Shown here: positions 10,222 to 19,236 of the stretch, in pieces
Layout: each line of letters starts with the position of its first letter
Numbering within the stretch: the first letter of the stretch is position 1
Source of the DNA: Streptomyces omiyaensis
GTDB lineage: Bacteria > Actinomycetota > Actinomycetes > Streptomycetales > Streptomycetaceae
Reading direction: 5' to 3'
Length of the DNA stretch: 64,000 nt
NCBI RefSeq assembly: GCF_014650895.1
Contig: NZ_BMVV01000025.1
Coordinates: 56,821-120,820, forward strand
Position numbers and translations under genes: made by a program
The notes under the pieces: generated by a model
Seen by the model: the letters and a program-made list of their open reading frames with translations, nothing else
Database searches by the model: none
What the model was told of the DNA's origin: nothing

Positions 10222-11012
10222 GTGCGACCACCGCCACCACCGGCCGCCCGACCACCACCCTCAGCCGGCTCGCCGCCCTCGGCCGGGCCGAGCTGACCCT
10301 CCTCGGCCGCAACCGCAACAACCTCTTCATCGCGGCCGCCATGCCGCTGCTGATGATCTTCCTGCTGCGGTCGTCCCTCAAGGGCATCGACGAGGCCACC
10401 CTCGGCATCTCGCTCGGCGCCGCCACCCTCATCGGCGGCACCGGCATGGTCCTGCTGCTCGTCGTCTACATGAGCCTCACCTCCAGCCTCGTCGCCCGCC
10501 GCGAGGAGCTCGTCCTCAAGCGGCTGCGCACCGGCGAGGCCACCGACGCCGAGATCCTCGCCGGCGCCGCCCTGCCCGCCACCGCCATCGCGCTCGCCCA
10601 GGCCGCGATCCTCACCGTCGGCGGCTTCACGATCCTCGGCTCCGACGCCCCCGCCCGCCCCGACCTGCTCGTCCTCGGCCTCGCCGGCGCCATCGTGCTG
10701 CTCGCCGGACTCGCCGCCGTCACCACCACCTTCACCCGCACCGTCGAGAGCGCCGGCCTCACCACCCTGCCCCTCTTCCTCGTCTCCTCCTTCGGCTCCG
10801 GCCTCTTCGTCCCCCGCGACGCCCTCCCCGGCCTCGCCGCCGACCTCGCCCAGCTGCTCCCGCTCAGCGGGGTCATGGAGTTCGTCCGGGCCGGCTGGCT
10901 CGGCACCGCCCACTCGGGCAGCCTGCTCGCCGCCGCCCTCAATACAGTGGCGTGGGGCGTCCTGACGGGGTGGGCGGTCCGCCGCTGGTTCCGCTGGGAG
11001 CCCCGGCGCTAG
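10218..11012 (+). CDS. ABC-2 type transporter permease
   Basis: A 264-residue integral membrane protein with about six hydrophobic segments (around residues 35-50, 65-90, 115-140, 155-175, 185-205 and 235-255). It belongs to the ABC-2 permease family used for drug and lipid export. LLLVVYMSLTSSLVARREELVLKRLRTGEATDAEILAG is the conserved cytoplasmic region with the R-E-x-x-x-L-K-R-L-R-x-G coupling segment. The ATG at 10218 overlaps the ATPase stop by four bases. A gap of 27 bases separates it from the sensor kinase, which suggests one operon. Confidence 0.93.
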   Translation: MSATTATTGRPTTTLSRLAALGRAELTLLGRNRNNLFIAAAMPLLMIFLLRSSLKGIDEATLGISLGAATLIGGTGMVLLLVVYMSLTSSLVARREELVLKRLRTGEATDAEILAGAALPATAIALAQAAILTVGGFTILGSDAPARPDLLVLGLAGAIVLLAGLAAVTTTFTRTVESAGLTTLPLFLVSSFGSGLFVPRDALPGLAADLAQLLPLSGVMEFVRAGWLGTAHSGSLLAAALNTVAWGVLTGWAVRRWFRWEPRR

Positions 11013-11039
11013 GGCGGGACCGGAGGGAGACGGGACGGG

Positions 11040-12305
11040 ATGTCCGCGATGACGGGATGGTGGTCACGGCGCAGCGTCGCCGGGAAGGTCGAGCTGTACA
11101 CCCGCTGGACCTTCCACTGCATGCCCCCGGTCGAGCTCGTCGCCCTCGGCGGCGTCCCCCTCAGCTCCGCAGGGCGGGGCGGGATGGGCACCGGCGCGGC
11201 GATCGGCACGGCCCTGTGGGTCCTGGTCCACTCCGCCCTCTGCTGGGTGGTCGCCTCCCGCGCCCTCGACCACACCTCCGGCATCCGGCCGCGGCCCGTC
11301 CGGCTCGCCGCCGTCCTGGCCGCCGCCACCGCCCTCGCCGACCTCACCGTCGCGGGGCTGTGGGCGGCCGGGATCCTGCCCGACGGGTCGGTCAACGCGA
11401 GCATCCTCGTCGCCACCTCGATCTTCACCGCCGGCACCCTCGCCCTCTGTCTGGACCGGGTGCGGCACATGGCGTACGCCGTCGCCGGCACCGCCCTCGC
11501 CGCCGCGCTTCCCCTCGCCGCCTTCGGCCACGGCGTGCCGGAGAGCCTGATCACCCTGGCCGCCGTCCTCGTCGCGGGCGGGGGCTACGCGGCCGCCTGC
11601 GGCTTCTCCTCCTGGCTGCTCGGCGTCGTCCAGGAGCTGGAGCGCTCCCGCGACCTCAAGGCCCGGCTCGCCGTCGCCGAGGAGCGGCTCCGCTTCGGCC
11701 GCGACCTGCACGACGTCATGGGCCGCAACCTCTCGGTGATCGCGCTCAAGAGCGAACTGGCCGTCCAGCTCGCCCGCCGCGGCCGCCCCGAGGGCATCGA
11801 CCAGATGGTCGAGGTCCAGCGGATCGCCCAGGAGTCCCAGCGGGAGGTCCGCGAGGTCGTCCGCGGCTACCGGGAGGCCGACCTCCGGGTCGAGCTGGAG
11901 GGCGCCCGGGGCGTCCTCGACGCCGCCGGCATCGACTGCTCCGTCGACGCCCCCGCCCTCGACCTGCCCGCCGCGGTGCAGTCCGCGCTCGGCTGGGTCG
12001 TCCGCGAGACCACCACCAACGTGCTCCGCCACGGCGACGCCCGACGCTGCGCGATCGCCCTGCGGCGGACGCCCGACGCGGTGGTGCTGACCGTCGAGAA
12101 CGACGGGGCGGTGGTGCCGGCCGGGGCCGCCGTCCCCGGCCGCACCGGCTCCGGCCTCGCCGGACTGCGCGAACGGATCACCGCCGTCGGCGGCACCCTG
12201 GAGGCCGGGTTCACCGACCCCCAGTCGTTCCGCGCCACCGCCCGGGTGCCGCTGACCGGGCCCGAGGGCACCGGCACCCCCCACGAGAAGGAGACGGTCG
12301 CGTGA
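11040..12305 (+). CDS. NarL-type sensor histidine kinase (HisKA_3, DesK-like)
   Basis: A 421-residue membrane sensor kinase. Residues 1 to about 195 contain five or so hydrophobic segments, resembling the DesK input domain with little extracytoplasmic loop, so it may sense the membrane itself. A short coiled segment (LGVVQELERSRDLKARLAVAEERLRFG) leads to the HisKA_3 box GRDLHDVMGRNLS with phospho-accepting His224. The ATPase part has WVVRETTTNVLRHG as N box and GSGLAGLRERITAVGG as G box. The stop overlaps the regulator start by four bases (GTGA). Its position after an exporter suggests that it controls that exporter. Confidence 0.93.
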   Translation: MSAMTGWWSRRSVAGKVELYTRWTFHCMPPVELVALGGVPLSSAGRGGMGTGAAIGTALWVLVHSALCWVVASRALDHTSGIRPRPVRLAAVLAAATALADLTVAGLWAAGILPDGSVNASILVATSIFTAGTLALCLDRVRHMAYAVAGTALAAALPLAAFGHGVPESLITLAAVLVAGGGYAAACGFSSWLLGVVQELERSRDLKARLAVAEERLRFGRDLHDVMGRNLSVIALKSELAVQLARRGRPEGIDQMVEVQRIAQESQREVREVVRGYREADLRVELEGARGVLDAAGIDCSVDAPALDLPAAVQSALGWVVRETTTNVLRHGDARRCAIALRRTPDAVVLTVENDGAVVPAGAAVPGRTGSGLAGLRERITAVGGTLEAGFTDPQSFRATARVPLTGPEGTGTPHEKETVA

Positions 12306-12916
12306 CCGAGCCCGTGCGCGTGCTGCTCGCCGACGACGAGCACCTGATCCGGGGCGCGCTCGCCGCCCTGCTCGCCCTGGAGGACGACCTGGTCGTCGTC
12401 GCCGAGGCCGCCACCGGACCCGAGGCGCTCGCCATGGCCCGCGCCCACCGGCCCGACGTCGCCGTCCTCGACCTCCAGATGCCGGGGGCGGACGGTGTGA
12501 CGGTGGCCACATCGATCCGGGATGAACTCCCCGACTGCCGCACGATGATCGTGACCAGCCACGGCCGTCCCGGTCACCTCAAGCGGGCCCTCGCGGCGGG
12601 CGTGCGCGGCTTCGCCCCGAAGACCGTCAGTGCCCAGCGGCTGGCCGAGCTGATCCGCAGCGTCCACGCGGGAAACCGGTACGTGGACCCGGAGTTGGCG
12701 GCCGACGCCATCGCCGCCGGGGACTCCCCGCTGACCGCCCGCGAGGCCGAGGTGCTCGAACTCGCCGCCGACGGAGCCCCCGTCGCGGAGATCGCCCGCC
12801 GGGCCGCGCTCTCCCCCGGCACGGTGCGGAACTACCTCTCCTCGGCCGCCGCGAAGCTCGGTGCGGAGAACCGTCACGCGGCGGTGCGTCTCGCACGCTC
12901 CAAAGGTTGGGTATAG
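12302..12916 (+). CDS. NarL/LuxR-family response regulator
   Basis: A 204-residue two-domain regulator. The receiver has acidic residues Asp11 and Asp12, phospho-acceptor Asp57 in VAVLDLQMPGADG, and the Lys in FAPKTV. The C-terminal LuxR helix-turn-helix reads LTAREAEVLELAADGAPVAEIARRAALSPGTVRNYLSSAAAKLG. The GTG start overlaps the kinase stop, so the pair is cotranslated. It is the usual partner for DesK-like kinases. The likely target is the ABC operon's own promoter in the gap 9116-9270, where no clear operator was identified. Confidence 0.94.
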   Translation: MTEPVRVLLADDEHLIRGALAALLALEDDLVVVAEAATGPEALAMARAHRPDVAVLDLQMPGADGVTVATSIRDELPDCRTMIVTSHGRPGHLKRALAAGVRGFAPKTVSAQRLAELIRSVHAGNRYVDPELAADAIAAGDSPLTAREAEVLELAADGAPVAEIARRAALSPGTVRNYLSSAAAKLGAENRHAAVRLARSKGWV

Positions 12917-12938
12917 TTAGCAGCGCGCTACGGCGCAT

Positions 12939-13011
12939 GCGGACGTGGCTCAGTTGGTAGAGCATCACCTTGCCAAGGTGAGGGTCGCGAGTTCGAATCT
13001 CGTCGTCCGCT
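12939..13011 (+). tRNA. tRNA-Gly(GCC), copy 2
   Basis: Identical base for base to the tRNA at 9006-9078, with the same two preceding bases (AT) and a related terminator behind it. Anticodon GCC in the loop TTGCCAA. No encoded CCA. It begins 22 bases after the response regulator stop. Confidence 0.97.
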
Positions 13012-13017
13012 CGGCAT

Positions 13018-13048
13018 GAAGGCCCCGGTTCATCGAACCGGGGCCTTC
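13018..13048 (+). terminator. Terminator after tRNA-Gly copy 2
   Basis: A 14-bp perfect stem, GAAGGCCCCGGTTC with GAACCGGGGCCTTC, around the loop ATC. Its core CCCCGGTTCATCG is shared with the terminator behind the first tRNA-Gly copy. As a symmetric hairpin it may also stop transcripts from purC on the minus strand. Confidence 0.85.
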
Positions 13049-13117
13049 GTCGTGTGCGCGGAGGGAGGCTCCGTACGGGGCGGGGGAGCGCGCCCCCGCC
13101 CCGTACGGGCCGGTCCG

Positions 13118-14026
13118 TCAGAAGCTGTCGGACCAGGACTTCCCGGTCAGCAGCTCGTACGCCTCCAGGTACTTGGCGCGGGTGGCGTCCACGATCTCCC
13201 GCGGGAGCGCCGGCGGCGGCTGCTCGCTCCTGCGGTCCCAGCCGGAGGCCGGAGAGGTCAGCCAGTCCCGGACGAACTGCTTGTCGTACGAGGGCTGGGC
13301 GCGGCCCGGCTGCCACTGGTCGGCCGGCCAGAAGCGCGAGGAGTCCGGGGTGAGCACCTCGTCGGCGAGGATCAGCGCCGAGCCCTCGAAGCCGAACTCG
13401 AACTTGGTGTCGGCGAGGATGATGCCCCGCTCGCGGGCGATGTCCCGCGCCCGGGAGTACACGGCGAGGGTGGTCTGGCGCAGCAGGGCGGCGGTCTCCG
13501 CGCCGACCTGGCGGGCCACCTCCTCGTAGGAGACGTTCTCGTCGTGGTCGCCGACGGCGGCCTTGGTCGCCGGGGTGAAGATCGGCGCGGGCAGCTCGGA
13601 GCCGTCGGTCAGCCCCTCGGGGAGCGCGAGGCCGCAGACCGTGCGGGACGCCTCGTACTCGGCCAGGCCGGAGCCGGTGAGGTAGCCGCGGGCGACGCAC
13701 TCGACCGGGACCATGTCGAGGGCCTTGCAGATCAGGGTGCGGCCCGCCCAGTCGGCGGGGGCGCCGGCCGGCAGCTCGGTGGAGAGCACGTGGTTCGGGA
13801 CCAGGTCGGAGAGCTGGTCGAACCACCACAGGGAGAGCTGGGTGAGGACGCGGCCCTTGTCCGGGATCTCGGTGGGCAGGACCCAGTCGTACGCGGACAT
13901 GCGGTCGCTCGCCACCATCACGAGCTCGCCGGCCCCGTTCCGGTACAGGTCGCGCACCTTGCCCGTGTGCAGGTGGGTGAGGCCCGAGACCTCGACGGGC
14001 TCGGGCTTTTCTACGAATCCGGACAC
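13118..14026 (-). CDS. purC: Phosphoribosylaminoimidazole-succinocarboxamide synthase
   Basis: A 302-residue SAICAR synthetase of the purine pathway, joining aspartate to CAIR with ATP. GKVRDLYR is the nucleotide-binding start, ASDRMSAYDWVLPTEIPDKG and VPVECVARGYLTGSG are the PurC signatures, and GIILADTKFEFGFE carries the metal-binding acidic residues. The GTG at 14026 (MSGFVEKPEPVEVSGLTHL) has GGAGGAA directly upstream. The preceding frame extends further but is arginine-rich and antisense to the neighbour. Single gene, separated from purD by two unrelated genes in the same direction. Confidence 0.97.
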   Translation of the reverse strand: MSGFVEKPEPVEVSGLTHLHTGKVRDLYRNGAGELVMVASDRMSAYDWVLPTEIPDKGRVLTQLSLWWFDQLSDLVPNHVLSTELPAGAPADWAGRTLICKALDMVPVECVARGYLTGSGLAEYEASRTVCGLALPEGLTDGSELPAPIFTPATKAAVGDHDENVSYEEVARQVGAETAALLRQTTLAVYSRARDIARERGIILADTKFEFGFEGSALILADEVLTPDSSRFWPADQWQPGRAQPSYDKQFVRDWLTSPASGWDRRSEQPPPALPREIVDATRAKYLEAYELLTGKSWSDSF

Positions 14027-14111
14027 GGTTCCTCCGCGTAGGTTGATCCAGGAACGGTCCGATTCTCTCGCACACGCGACCGGGCCCGCCGACCGGGGCG
14101 GCTCGTCCCGG

Positions 14112-15572
14112 TCAGTCCCTCTTACAGATGCGGTCGAGCAGATTGGCGGTGGCGCGCTGCACGCGCGCGTCGACGTGGCCCGGCCGGTCCAGCGCCGGCG
14201 ACCAGGCGAAGGTGCCGGAGGCGAAGACCCAGGCGCCCGAGGGGGCCCGGTAGAGGCTGGTCTCCTGGTGGCGCAGCGCGCCGTCGCCGTCCCGGTAGGG
14301 CGAGTGGGCCAGCAGGATGCGGCTCTCGTGCTCGGGGAGCGCGGTGCGCGGGAAGTAGCGGTCCGCCTCGCCGGCGACCAGGCCGGGCAGCTCGTCGCCG
14401 TCCCCCGCACCGGTCGCCTCCCAGAGCCAGTGCTCCGCGTTCCGCACCACGAGCGGGTGCGGTTCGGGCACCCGGCCCGCGTACTGGATGCCGAGGAGCT
14501 GCTGCTCGGGGCGGTCGACCTCGCGCCAGAGGGCGGGGCGGCCGGGGCCCCGGCGCTTGCGGCAGGTCAGCAGCCGGTCCGGCACGCCGGACGGCGAGGG
14601 GCCCAGCTCCACGTGCCAGTACATGGTGTTGGCGGAGAGGAAGACCAGCGAGGTGCCCTGGTCGCGGGCGCGCTCGGCGGCCTTGCGCATCGGCCCCGAC
14701 CAGTACTCGTCGTGGCCGGGGAAGACCAGGCCCCGGTAGCGGGCCGGGTCGACCCGGCCGGCGTGCAGGTCGCGGGTCTCGGCGTAGGCCAGGTCGTAGC
14801 CGTACCGCTCCGCCCAGCGGATGAAGTCGTAGGCGTGGCCGACGTGCAGGGGCAGGCCCGCGCCCGCGTAGGGCCGGTCGAAGGAGACGGTGGTCGCCGC
14901 CTCTTCCTCGCCGAGCAGCCGTCCCTCCTCGTCCCAGGCGTGGTAGAGGCTGGCGCCGGTGTGCCCGTCCTCCGGATAGAGGTTGTACGCCTGCCAGGTC
15001 ACGTCCGGGAGGACGAGGAGGAGGTCCGCCGGGTGCGAGTCGCGGACGGTGAAGGGGATGTGGGAGCGGTAGCCGTCGGCGGTCGTGAGGACGGCGACGT
15101 ACGCGCCGATCGACCAGTAGCTCGGGACCTGGAGCCGCCAGGACTGCCACCAGTGGTGGCAGGAGACCGTGCGGTCGGCGGTGAGCGGCGGCGGCTGGAC
15201 GATCCCGGAGAGCCGCGGGCTCGTGGTGATCTTCGCGGCGCCGTCGCCGCCGTAGTGCCCGATCCGGTAGACGTCGACCGAGAACGGCTGCGGCGGGTCC
15301 ACCGTGACGTGGAAGTCGATCGACTCGCCGGGCGCCACGGCCCCGCCGGAGGCGAAGCCCTTGATCTGGCGCCGCACGTCGTCGGCGGTGCGGGGGCCGC
15401 CCGCCCCGCCCCGGGCCAGGGTCTCGTCCGCGTACCAGGGAACCATCTGCCCCGTGTCGTCGAAGTAGTTCTCCGAACCCCGCAGCCAGGGCAGCGGGCC
15501 CTGGCCGAAGGGATCGGAGACCGCGTGCGCGAGCGCGCCCGATTCCCAGCGCCTGATCTGCTCCGCCCCCAT
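14112..15572 (-). CDS. N,N-dimethylformamidase beta-subunit-like protein
   Basis: A 486-residue protein related to the large subunit of dimethylformamidase, a family of secreted or cytosolic amidohydrolase-like proteins. The middle reads VDVYRIGHYGGDGAAKI, YWSIGAYVAVLTTADGYRSHIPFTVR, LPDVTWQAYNLYPEDG, RPYAGAG and VFPGHDEYWSGPMRKAAE; the last has the G-H-D-E-Y-W motif typical of this domain. No signal peptide is evident. The ATG at 15572 (MGAEQIRRWESG) follows GAGGAGGGG and is preferred to an upstream in-frame ATG at 15656. It lies in a conserved Streptomyces position between purC and purD. Substrate unknown; dimethylformamide itself is unlikely. Confidence 0.75.
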   Translation of the reverse strand: MGAEQIRRWESGALAHAVSDPFGQGPLPWLRGSENYFDDTGQMVPWYADETLARGGAGGPRTADDVRRQIKGFASGGAVAPGESIDFHVTVDPPQPFSVDVYRIGHYGGDGAAKITTSPRLSGIVQPPPLTADRTVSCHHWWQSWRLQVPSYWSIGAYVAVLTTADGYRSHIPFTVRDSHPADLLLVLPDVTWQAYNLYPEDGHTGASLYHAWDEEGRLLGEEEAATTVSFDRPYAGAGLPLHVGHAYDFIRWAERYGYDLAYAETRDLHAGRVDPARYRGLVFPGHDEYWSGPMRKAAERARDQGTSLVFLSANTMYWHVELGPSPSGVPDRLLTCRKRRGPGRPALWREVDRPEQQLLGIQYAGRVPEPHPLVVRNAEHWLWEATGAGDGDELPGLVAGEADRYFPRTALPEHESRILLAHSPYRDGDGALRHQETSLYRAPSGAWVFASGTFAWSPALDRPGHVDARVQRATANLLDRICKRD

Positions 15573-15771
15573 GCCGCGCCCCTCCTCGACTCCCCCGGTC
15601 AGTGCCGCCGGCGCCTGCCCGCGGATGATGCCCCTGTCAGTGCCGGTCTCCAGCACATCACATAACGCACGCGGTCCGTCACCGTTCGTCGTGAAATCGA
15701 TGAAGGTGGAACACGACCCTCCGGTAGGGCCGTCGCCCGGACCGCCCGGGGCGGACGGTCCCGGCGGGCCT

Positions 15772-17673
15772 TCAGACGAGGCGGACGGGCTTCTCGGCGC
15801 GGACGCCGGTGCTGCTCAGCCAGGCCCGCAGGGGCGCCGGGTCGCCCTCCTCGACCAGGGCGAGCACCCGCGGCCCGAGGTCGGCCGCCCGCTCGCCGCC
15901 GACGAGCAGCGCGGGACCGTCCAGCCAGTCCAGACCCGGCGCGGCACCGGTGGTGTCGACGGCGGCGCAGCAGACCAGCGCGGTCACGTGGTCGGCGAGC
16001 AGGTCCCGGCCGGTACGGGGCGGAAGCAGCGGGCAGAGCGGCCAGGGGCCGTCGGGACCGCTGAACCCGGCGACGCCGCCGGCGGACGGCGGCACGATCC
16101 GGGCCTCCCGCTCGGCCTCCTCGCGCGCCACCCGGGCGCTGAGCGCGGCGGCGAGCACGTCGGCGGCGGGATTGCGGACCACGTCGTCCGCGTCGTCTGT
16201 GTCATCCACGTCCTCTGTGTCCTCCACCTCGGCCGTGTCGTCCGTGCCCTCGTCACTGTCGCCGGCGGCAGGGTCCTCGGTGCCGGCCCCGTCGGCCGCG
16301 GTCGCCGCGGCGGCTTCGCGCTCGGCCTCCTCCGCGCCGGCCGGTACGACGGGGAGGTCGTCGCCCTCCGGCGGCACGGCCACGGGTCCACCGGGCTCCT
16401 GCGCGGCCGTCAGATGGGTGAGGACGCGGGTGAGGGTGGGGGCCTCGGGGGTGCCGGGCTCGGCGGTGGCCGCCATGCGGTCGAGGACGTCGTGGAGGCG
16501 GGCCGCGTCGGCGCGCCACTTCCGGTCGACGACCTCCTCCGGGTAGCGGCTCCACTCGACCGGCGCCCAGTCCGGGCCGGGCTCCGCCGGGCCGCCGTGG
16601 AAGAGCCGGGCGGCGAGCAGCGAGGCCGCCTCGTCGACCGCGCCGGGCTCCTCCAGGAGGTCGCAGGCCGGACGCTCGCCCAGGCGGGAGGAGTAGCCCT
16701 CCGCGAGCCGGTCGCGGTGCGAGAGCTCGGTCAGCGCCGACACCACGCCCGCGTCGAGCCGGGAGGGCCAGCGGCCCATCCGCCAGGCGGGCAGGGCGAC
16801 CCGGGTCAGCAGCCGGTCCCAGCCCGCGTAGGCGAGTCCGACCTGCTCCTGGGCGACGATCCGGGTGCCGTGGTCCACGGCCTGGGCCCGCTCGGACCCC
16901 GCGGTGGCGACCCCGCGCTCCATCTCGGCGGCGTGGGTGCCGCAGGCCCGCAGCAGCAGCCGGGCGACCCCGCCGACGCCGCGGGCGCCGAGCCTGCGCA
17001 GCGGGTCGAGGCCGGGCTCGCCGGGGACGGCGACGGCCGCGTCGAGCCCGCGCACGAAGCGGCGGGCCGCGGCTATGTCGGGATCGGCGGCGGGGCCCGT
17101 GCCGGCGACGACCGGGGCGAGGACCGCCCGCAGCTCGCCGACCCGCATCCACCACAGGAACGGGGAGCCTATGACGAGGACGGGGCCGCTGCCGGCGGGG
17201 ACGGCGGCCGGCCCGTGCGCCCGGTGGGAGCGGTCCTCCAGCCAGCTGTCGCAGTCCGGGGTCAGGGCTATCGCGGAGGGCGCGGGCACGTCGAGCCGGT
17301 CGGCCAGGTCCCGCACGAGGCGGTGGAGGTCGGGGGCGGCGGACTCGGTGAGCTCCACCGTCGGCGTCACGGCCGGTCGGGCACGGGCGACGACGAGGGC
17401 GACGGCCGTGGCGGCGAGGAGGACGACGACCGCGAGGACGGTCACGATCCAGCGGGCGGTGGTCCAGCCCGTACCGGTGAAGTGGCCGGTGACCTCGCCC
17501 GCGTACAGCACGACGGCGACGGCGGCGGGGAGGACGGCGGCGCCGAGCGCCCGTCCCCGGACGCGGAGGACGGCGAGGGCGCGGGAGCGTGCGGCCCGCA
17601 CGCCCCACTCCTCGCCGAGGCCGCTGTCGCTGCCGCCGTTTCCGAAGCCGCTGCCGGACACGCCGTACCTCAC
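15772..17673 (-). CDS. M48-like membrane protein lacking the zinc-binding motif
   Basis: A 633-residue membrane protein. Two hydrophobic segments lie at about residues 45-62 and 75-97, then a domain beginning DLHRLVRDLADRLDVPAPSAIAL, which is the usual entry to M48 metalloproteases. Where those enzymes read E-L-x-A-V-L-A-H-E-L-A-H, this protein has ELRAVLAPVVAG, so both zinc His residues and the catalytic Glu are missing. A long acidic stretch around residues 485-515 (repeats of D, E and T) separates it from a C-terminal domain. It is probably a non-catalytic scaffold or regulator. Orientation and spacing do not tie it to purD. Confidence 0.6.
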   Translation of the reverse strand: MRYGVSGSGFGNGGSDSGLGEEWGVRAARSRALAVLRVRGRALGAAVLPAAVAVVLYAGEVTGHFTGTGWTTARWIVTVLAVVVLLAATAVALVVARARPAVTPTVELTESAAPDLHRLVRDLADRLDVPAPSAIALTPDCDSWLEDRSHRAHGPAAVPAGSGPVLVIGSPFLWWMRVGELRAVLAPVVAGTGPAADPDIAAARRFVRGLDAAVAVPGEPGLDPLRRLGARGVGGVARLLLRACGTHAAEMERGVATAGSERAQAVDHGTRIVAQEQVGLAYAGWDRLLTRVALPAWRMGRWPSRLDAGVVSALTELSHRDRLAEGYSSRLGERPACDLLEEPGAVDEAASLLAARLFHGGPAEPGPDWAPVEWSRYPEEVVDRKWRADAARLHDVLDRMAATAEPGTPEAPTLTRVLTHLTAAQEPGGPVAVPPEGDDLPVVPAGAEEAEREAAAATAADGAGTEDPAAGDSDEGTDDTAEVEDTEDVDDTDDADDVVRNPAADVLAAALSARVAREEAEREARIVPPSAGGVAGFSGPDGPWPLCPLLPPRTGRDLLADHVTALVCCAAVDTTGAAPGLDWLDGPALLVGGERAADLGPRVLALVEEGDPAPLRAWLSSTGVRAEKPVRLV

Positions 17674-17924
17674 CCCCTCTCCCCGTCCTGGACGGGACTA
17701 CCCGTGGTGGTGTTGCTCACTCCCCCACTGTGGCACCCGTCGCCGACATCGCAATGCCGATGGGCCAAGTGCCGGAACGCCTGCGCCGCACCCTAGTTGG
17801 GGCTTCGGCGGCAGTCATCCAGATGGCCGAGTCGTCACTCGATCGAATGGCTTTGGGTAAAGGTGGTGCCGGTGGCGCGGCCGTGCGCTTGACTGCGCGG
17901 CCGCGCCCGTGCTCCCGCTCCGGG

Positions 17925-19175
17925 TCAGGCCCCGGCGGCCTTGAGCGCGATGTCCGTGCGGTGCTGGGAGCCGTCAAGGCGGATGCGCCCGACTGCCGCG
18001 TAGGCGCGCTCGCGGGCCTGGGCCAGGTCCGCACCGGTGGCGGTGACGGAGAGCACCCGGCCGCCGGCGCTGACGACCGCGTCGCCGTCCCGCTTGGTGC
18101 CCGCGTGGAGCACGTACGCGTGCGGGGCGTCCTGCTCCGCGATCTCGGCGAGGCCCTCGATCGGGTCGCCGGTGCGCGGGGTGTCGGGGTAGTTGTGCGA
18201 GGCGACGACCACGGTCACGGCGGCGTCGTCGCGCCAGGCCAGCGGGGCCTGGTCGGCGAGGGTGCCGTCGGCCGAGTGCAGCAGGACGCCCGCGAGCGGG
18301 GTCTTGAGGCGGGCGAGGACGACCTGCGTCTCGGGGTCGCCGAAGCGCGCGTTGAACTCGATGACCCGGACGCCGCGGCTCGTGATCGCCAGACCCGCGT
18401 AGAGCAGGCCGGAGAAGGGGGTGCCGCGGCGGCGCAGCTCGTCGACGGTCGGCTGGAGCACCGTCTCCAGGACCTCGTCGACCAGCTTGGGGTCGGCCCA
18501 CGGCAGCGGCGAGTAGGCGCCCATGCCGCCGGTGTTGGGGCCCTCGTCGCCGTCGAGCGCGCGCTTGAAGTCCTGCGCGGGCTGGAGCGGGAGGACGGTG
18601 GTGCCGTCGGTGATCGCGAAGAGGGAGACCTCGGGGCCGTCCAGGTACTCCTCGATGACCACGCGGTCGCAGGCGAGGGCGTGGGCGCGGGCCGCCTCGA
18701 CGTCCTCGGTGACGACGACGCCCTTTCCGGCGGCGAGGCCGTCGTCCTTGACGACGTACGGGGCGCCGAAGGCGTCGAGCGCCTCGTCGATCTCGGCGGG
18801 GGTGGTGCAGACGTAGCTGCGGGCGGTGGGCACGCCGGCGCCGGCCATGACGTCCTTGGCGAACGCCTTGGAGCCCTCCAGCAGCGCCGCCTCCCGGGAG
18901 GGGCCGAAGACCGGGATGCCGACCGCGCGGACGGCGTCGGCGACACCGGCGACGAGCGGGGCCTCCGGTCCGACGACGACCAGGTCGGCGCCCAGCCCGG
19001 TGGCGAGCGCGGCGACCGCGCCGCCGTCCAGCTGGTCGACGGGGTGCAGCTCGGCGACCTCCGCGATTCCGGCGTTGCCGGGCGCGCAGTGCAGAGCGGT
19101 GACGTCGGGATCGAGGGAGAGAGAGCGGCACAGGGCGTGTTCGCGGGCGCCGCCGCCGATGACGAGGACCTTCAC
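17925..19175 (-). CDS. purD: Phosphoribosylamine--glycine ligase
   Basis: A 416-residue GAR synthetase, second step of purine synthesis, of the ATP-grasp superfamily. The N-terminus is KVLVIGGGAREHALCRSL. VGPEAPLVAGVADAVRAVGI, GAPYVVKDDGLAAGKGV (ATP-grasp lysine loop) and VIEFNARFGDPETQVVL (metal-binding Glu and Asn) are diagnostic. The GTG start gives M-K-V-L-V-I-G-G-G directly, the usual PurD N-terminus, rather than the longer frame opening at a TTG at 19262. It lies just downstream of dnaX on the same strand, about 60 bases away. Confidence 0.96.
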   Translation of the reverse strand: MKVLVIGGGAREHALCRSLSLDPDVTALHCAPGNAGIAEVAELHPVDQLDGGAVAALATGLGADLVVVGPEAPLVAGVADAVRAVGIPVFGPSREAALLEGSKAFAKDVMAGAGVPTARSYVCTTPAEIDEALDAFGAPYVVKDDGLAAGKGVVVTEDVEAARAHALACDRVVIEEYLDGPEVSLFAITDGTTVLPLQPAQDFKRALDGDEGPNTGGMGAYSPLPWADPKLVDEVLETVLQPTVDELRRRGTPFSGLLYAGLAITSRGVRVIEFNARFGDPETQVVLARLKTPLAGVLLHSADGTLADQAPLAWRDDAAVTVVVASHNYPDTPRTGDPIEGLAEIAEQDAPHAYVLHAGTKRDGDAVVSAGGRVLSVTATGADLAQARERAYAAVGRIRLDGSQHRTDIALKAAGA

Positions 19176-19236
19176 GCCAGCCAGGGTAGCCCGCCGGCCG
19201 GGAAGGACCTTGTGCGGGCCACCGAGCGAGACGGCC

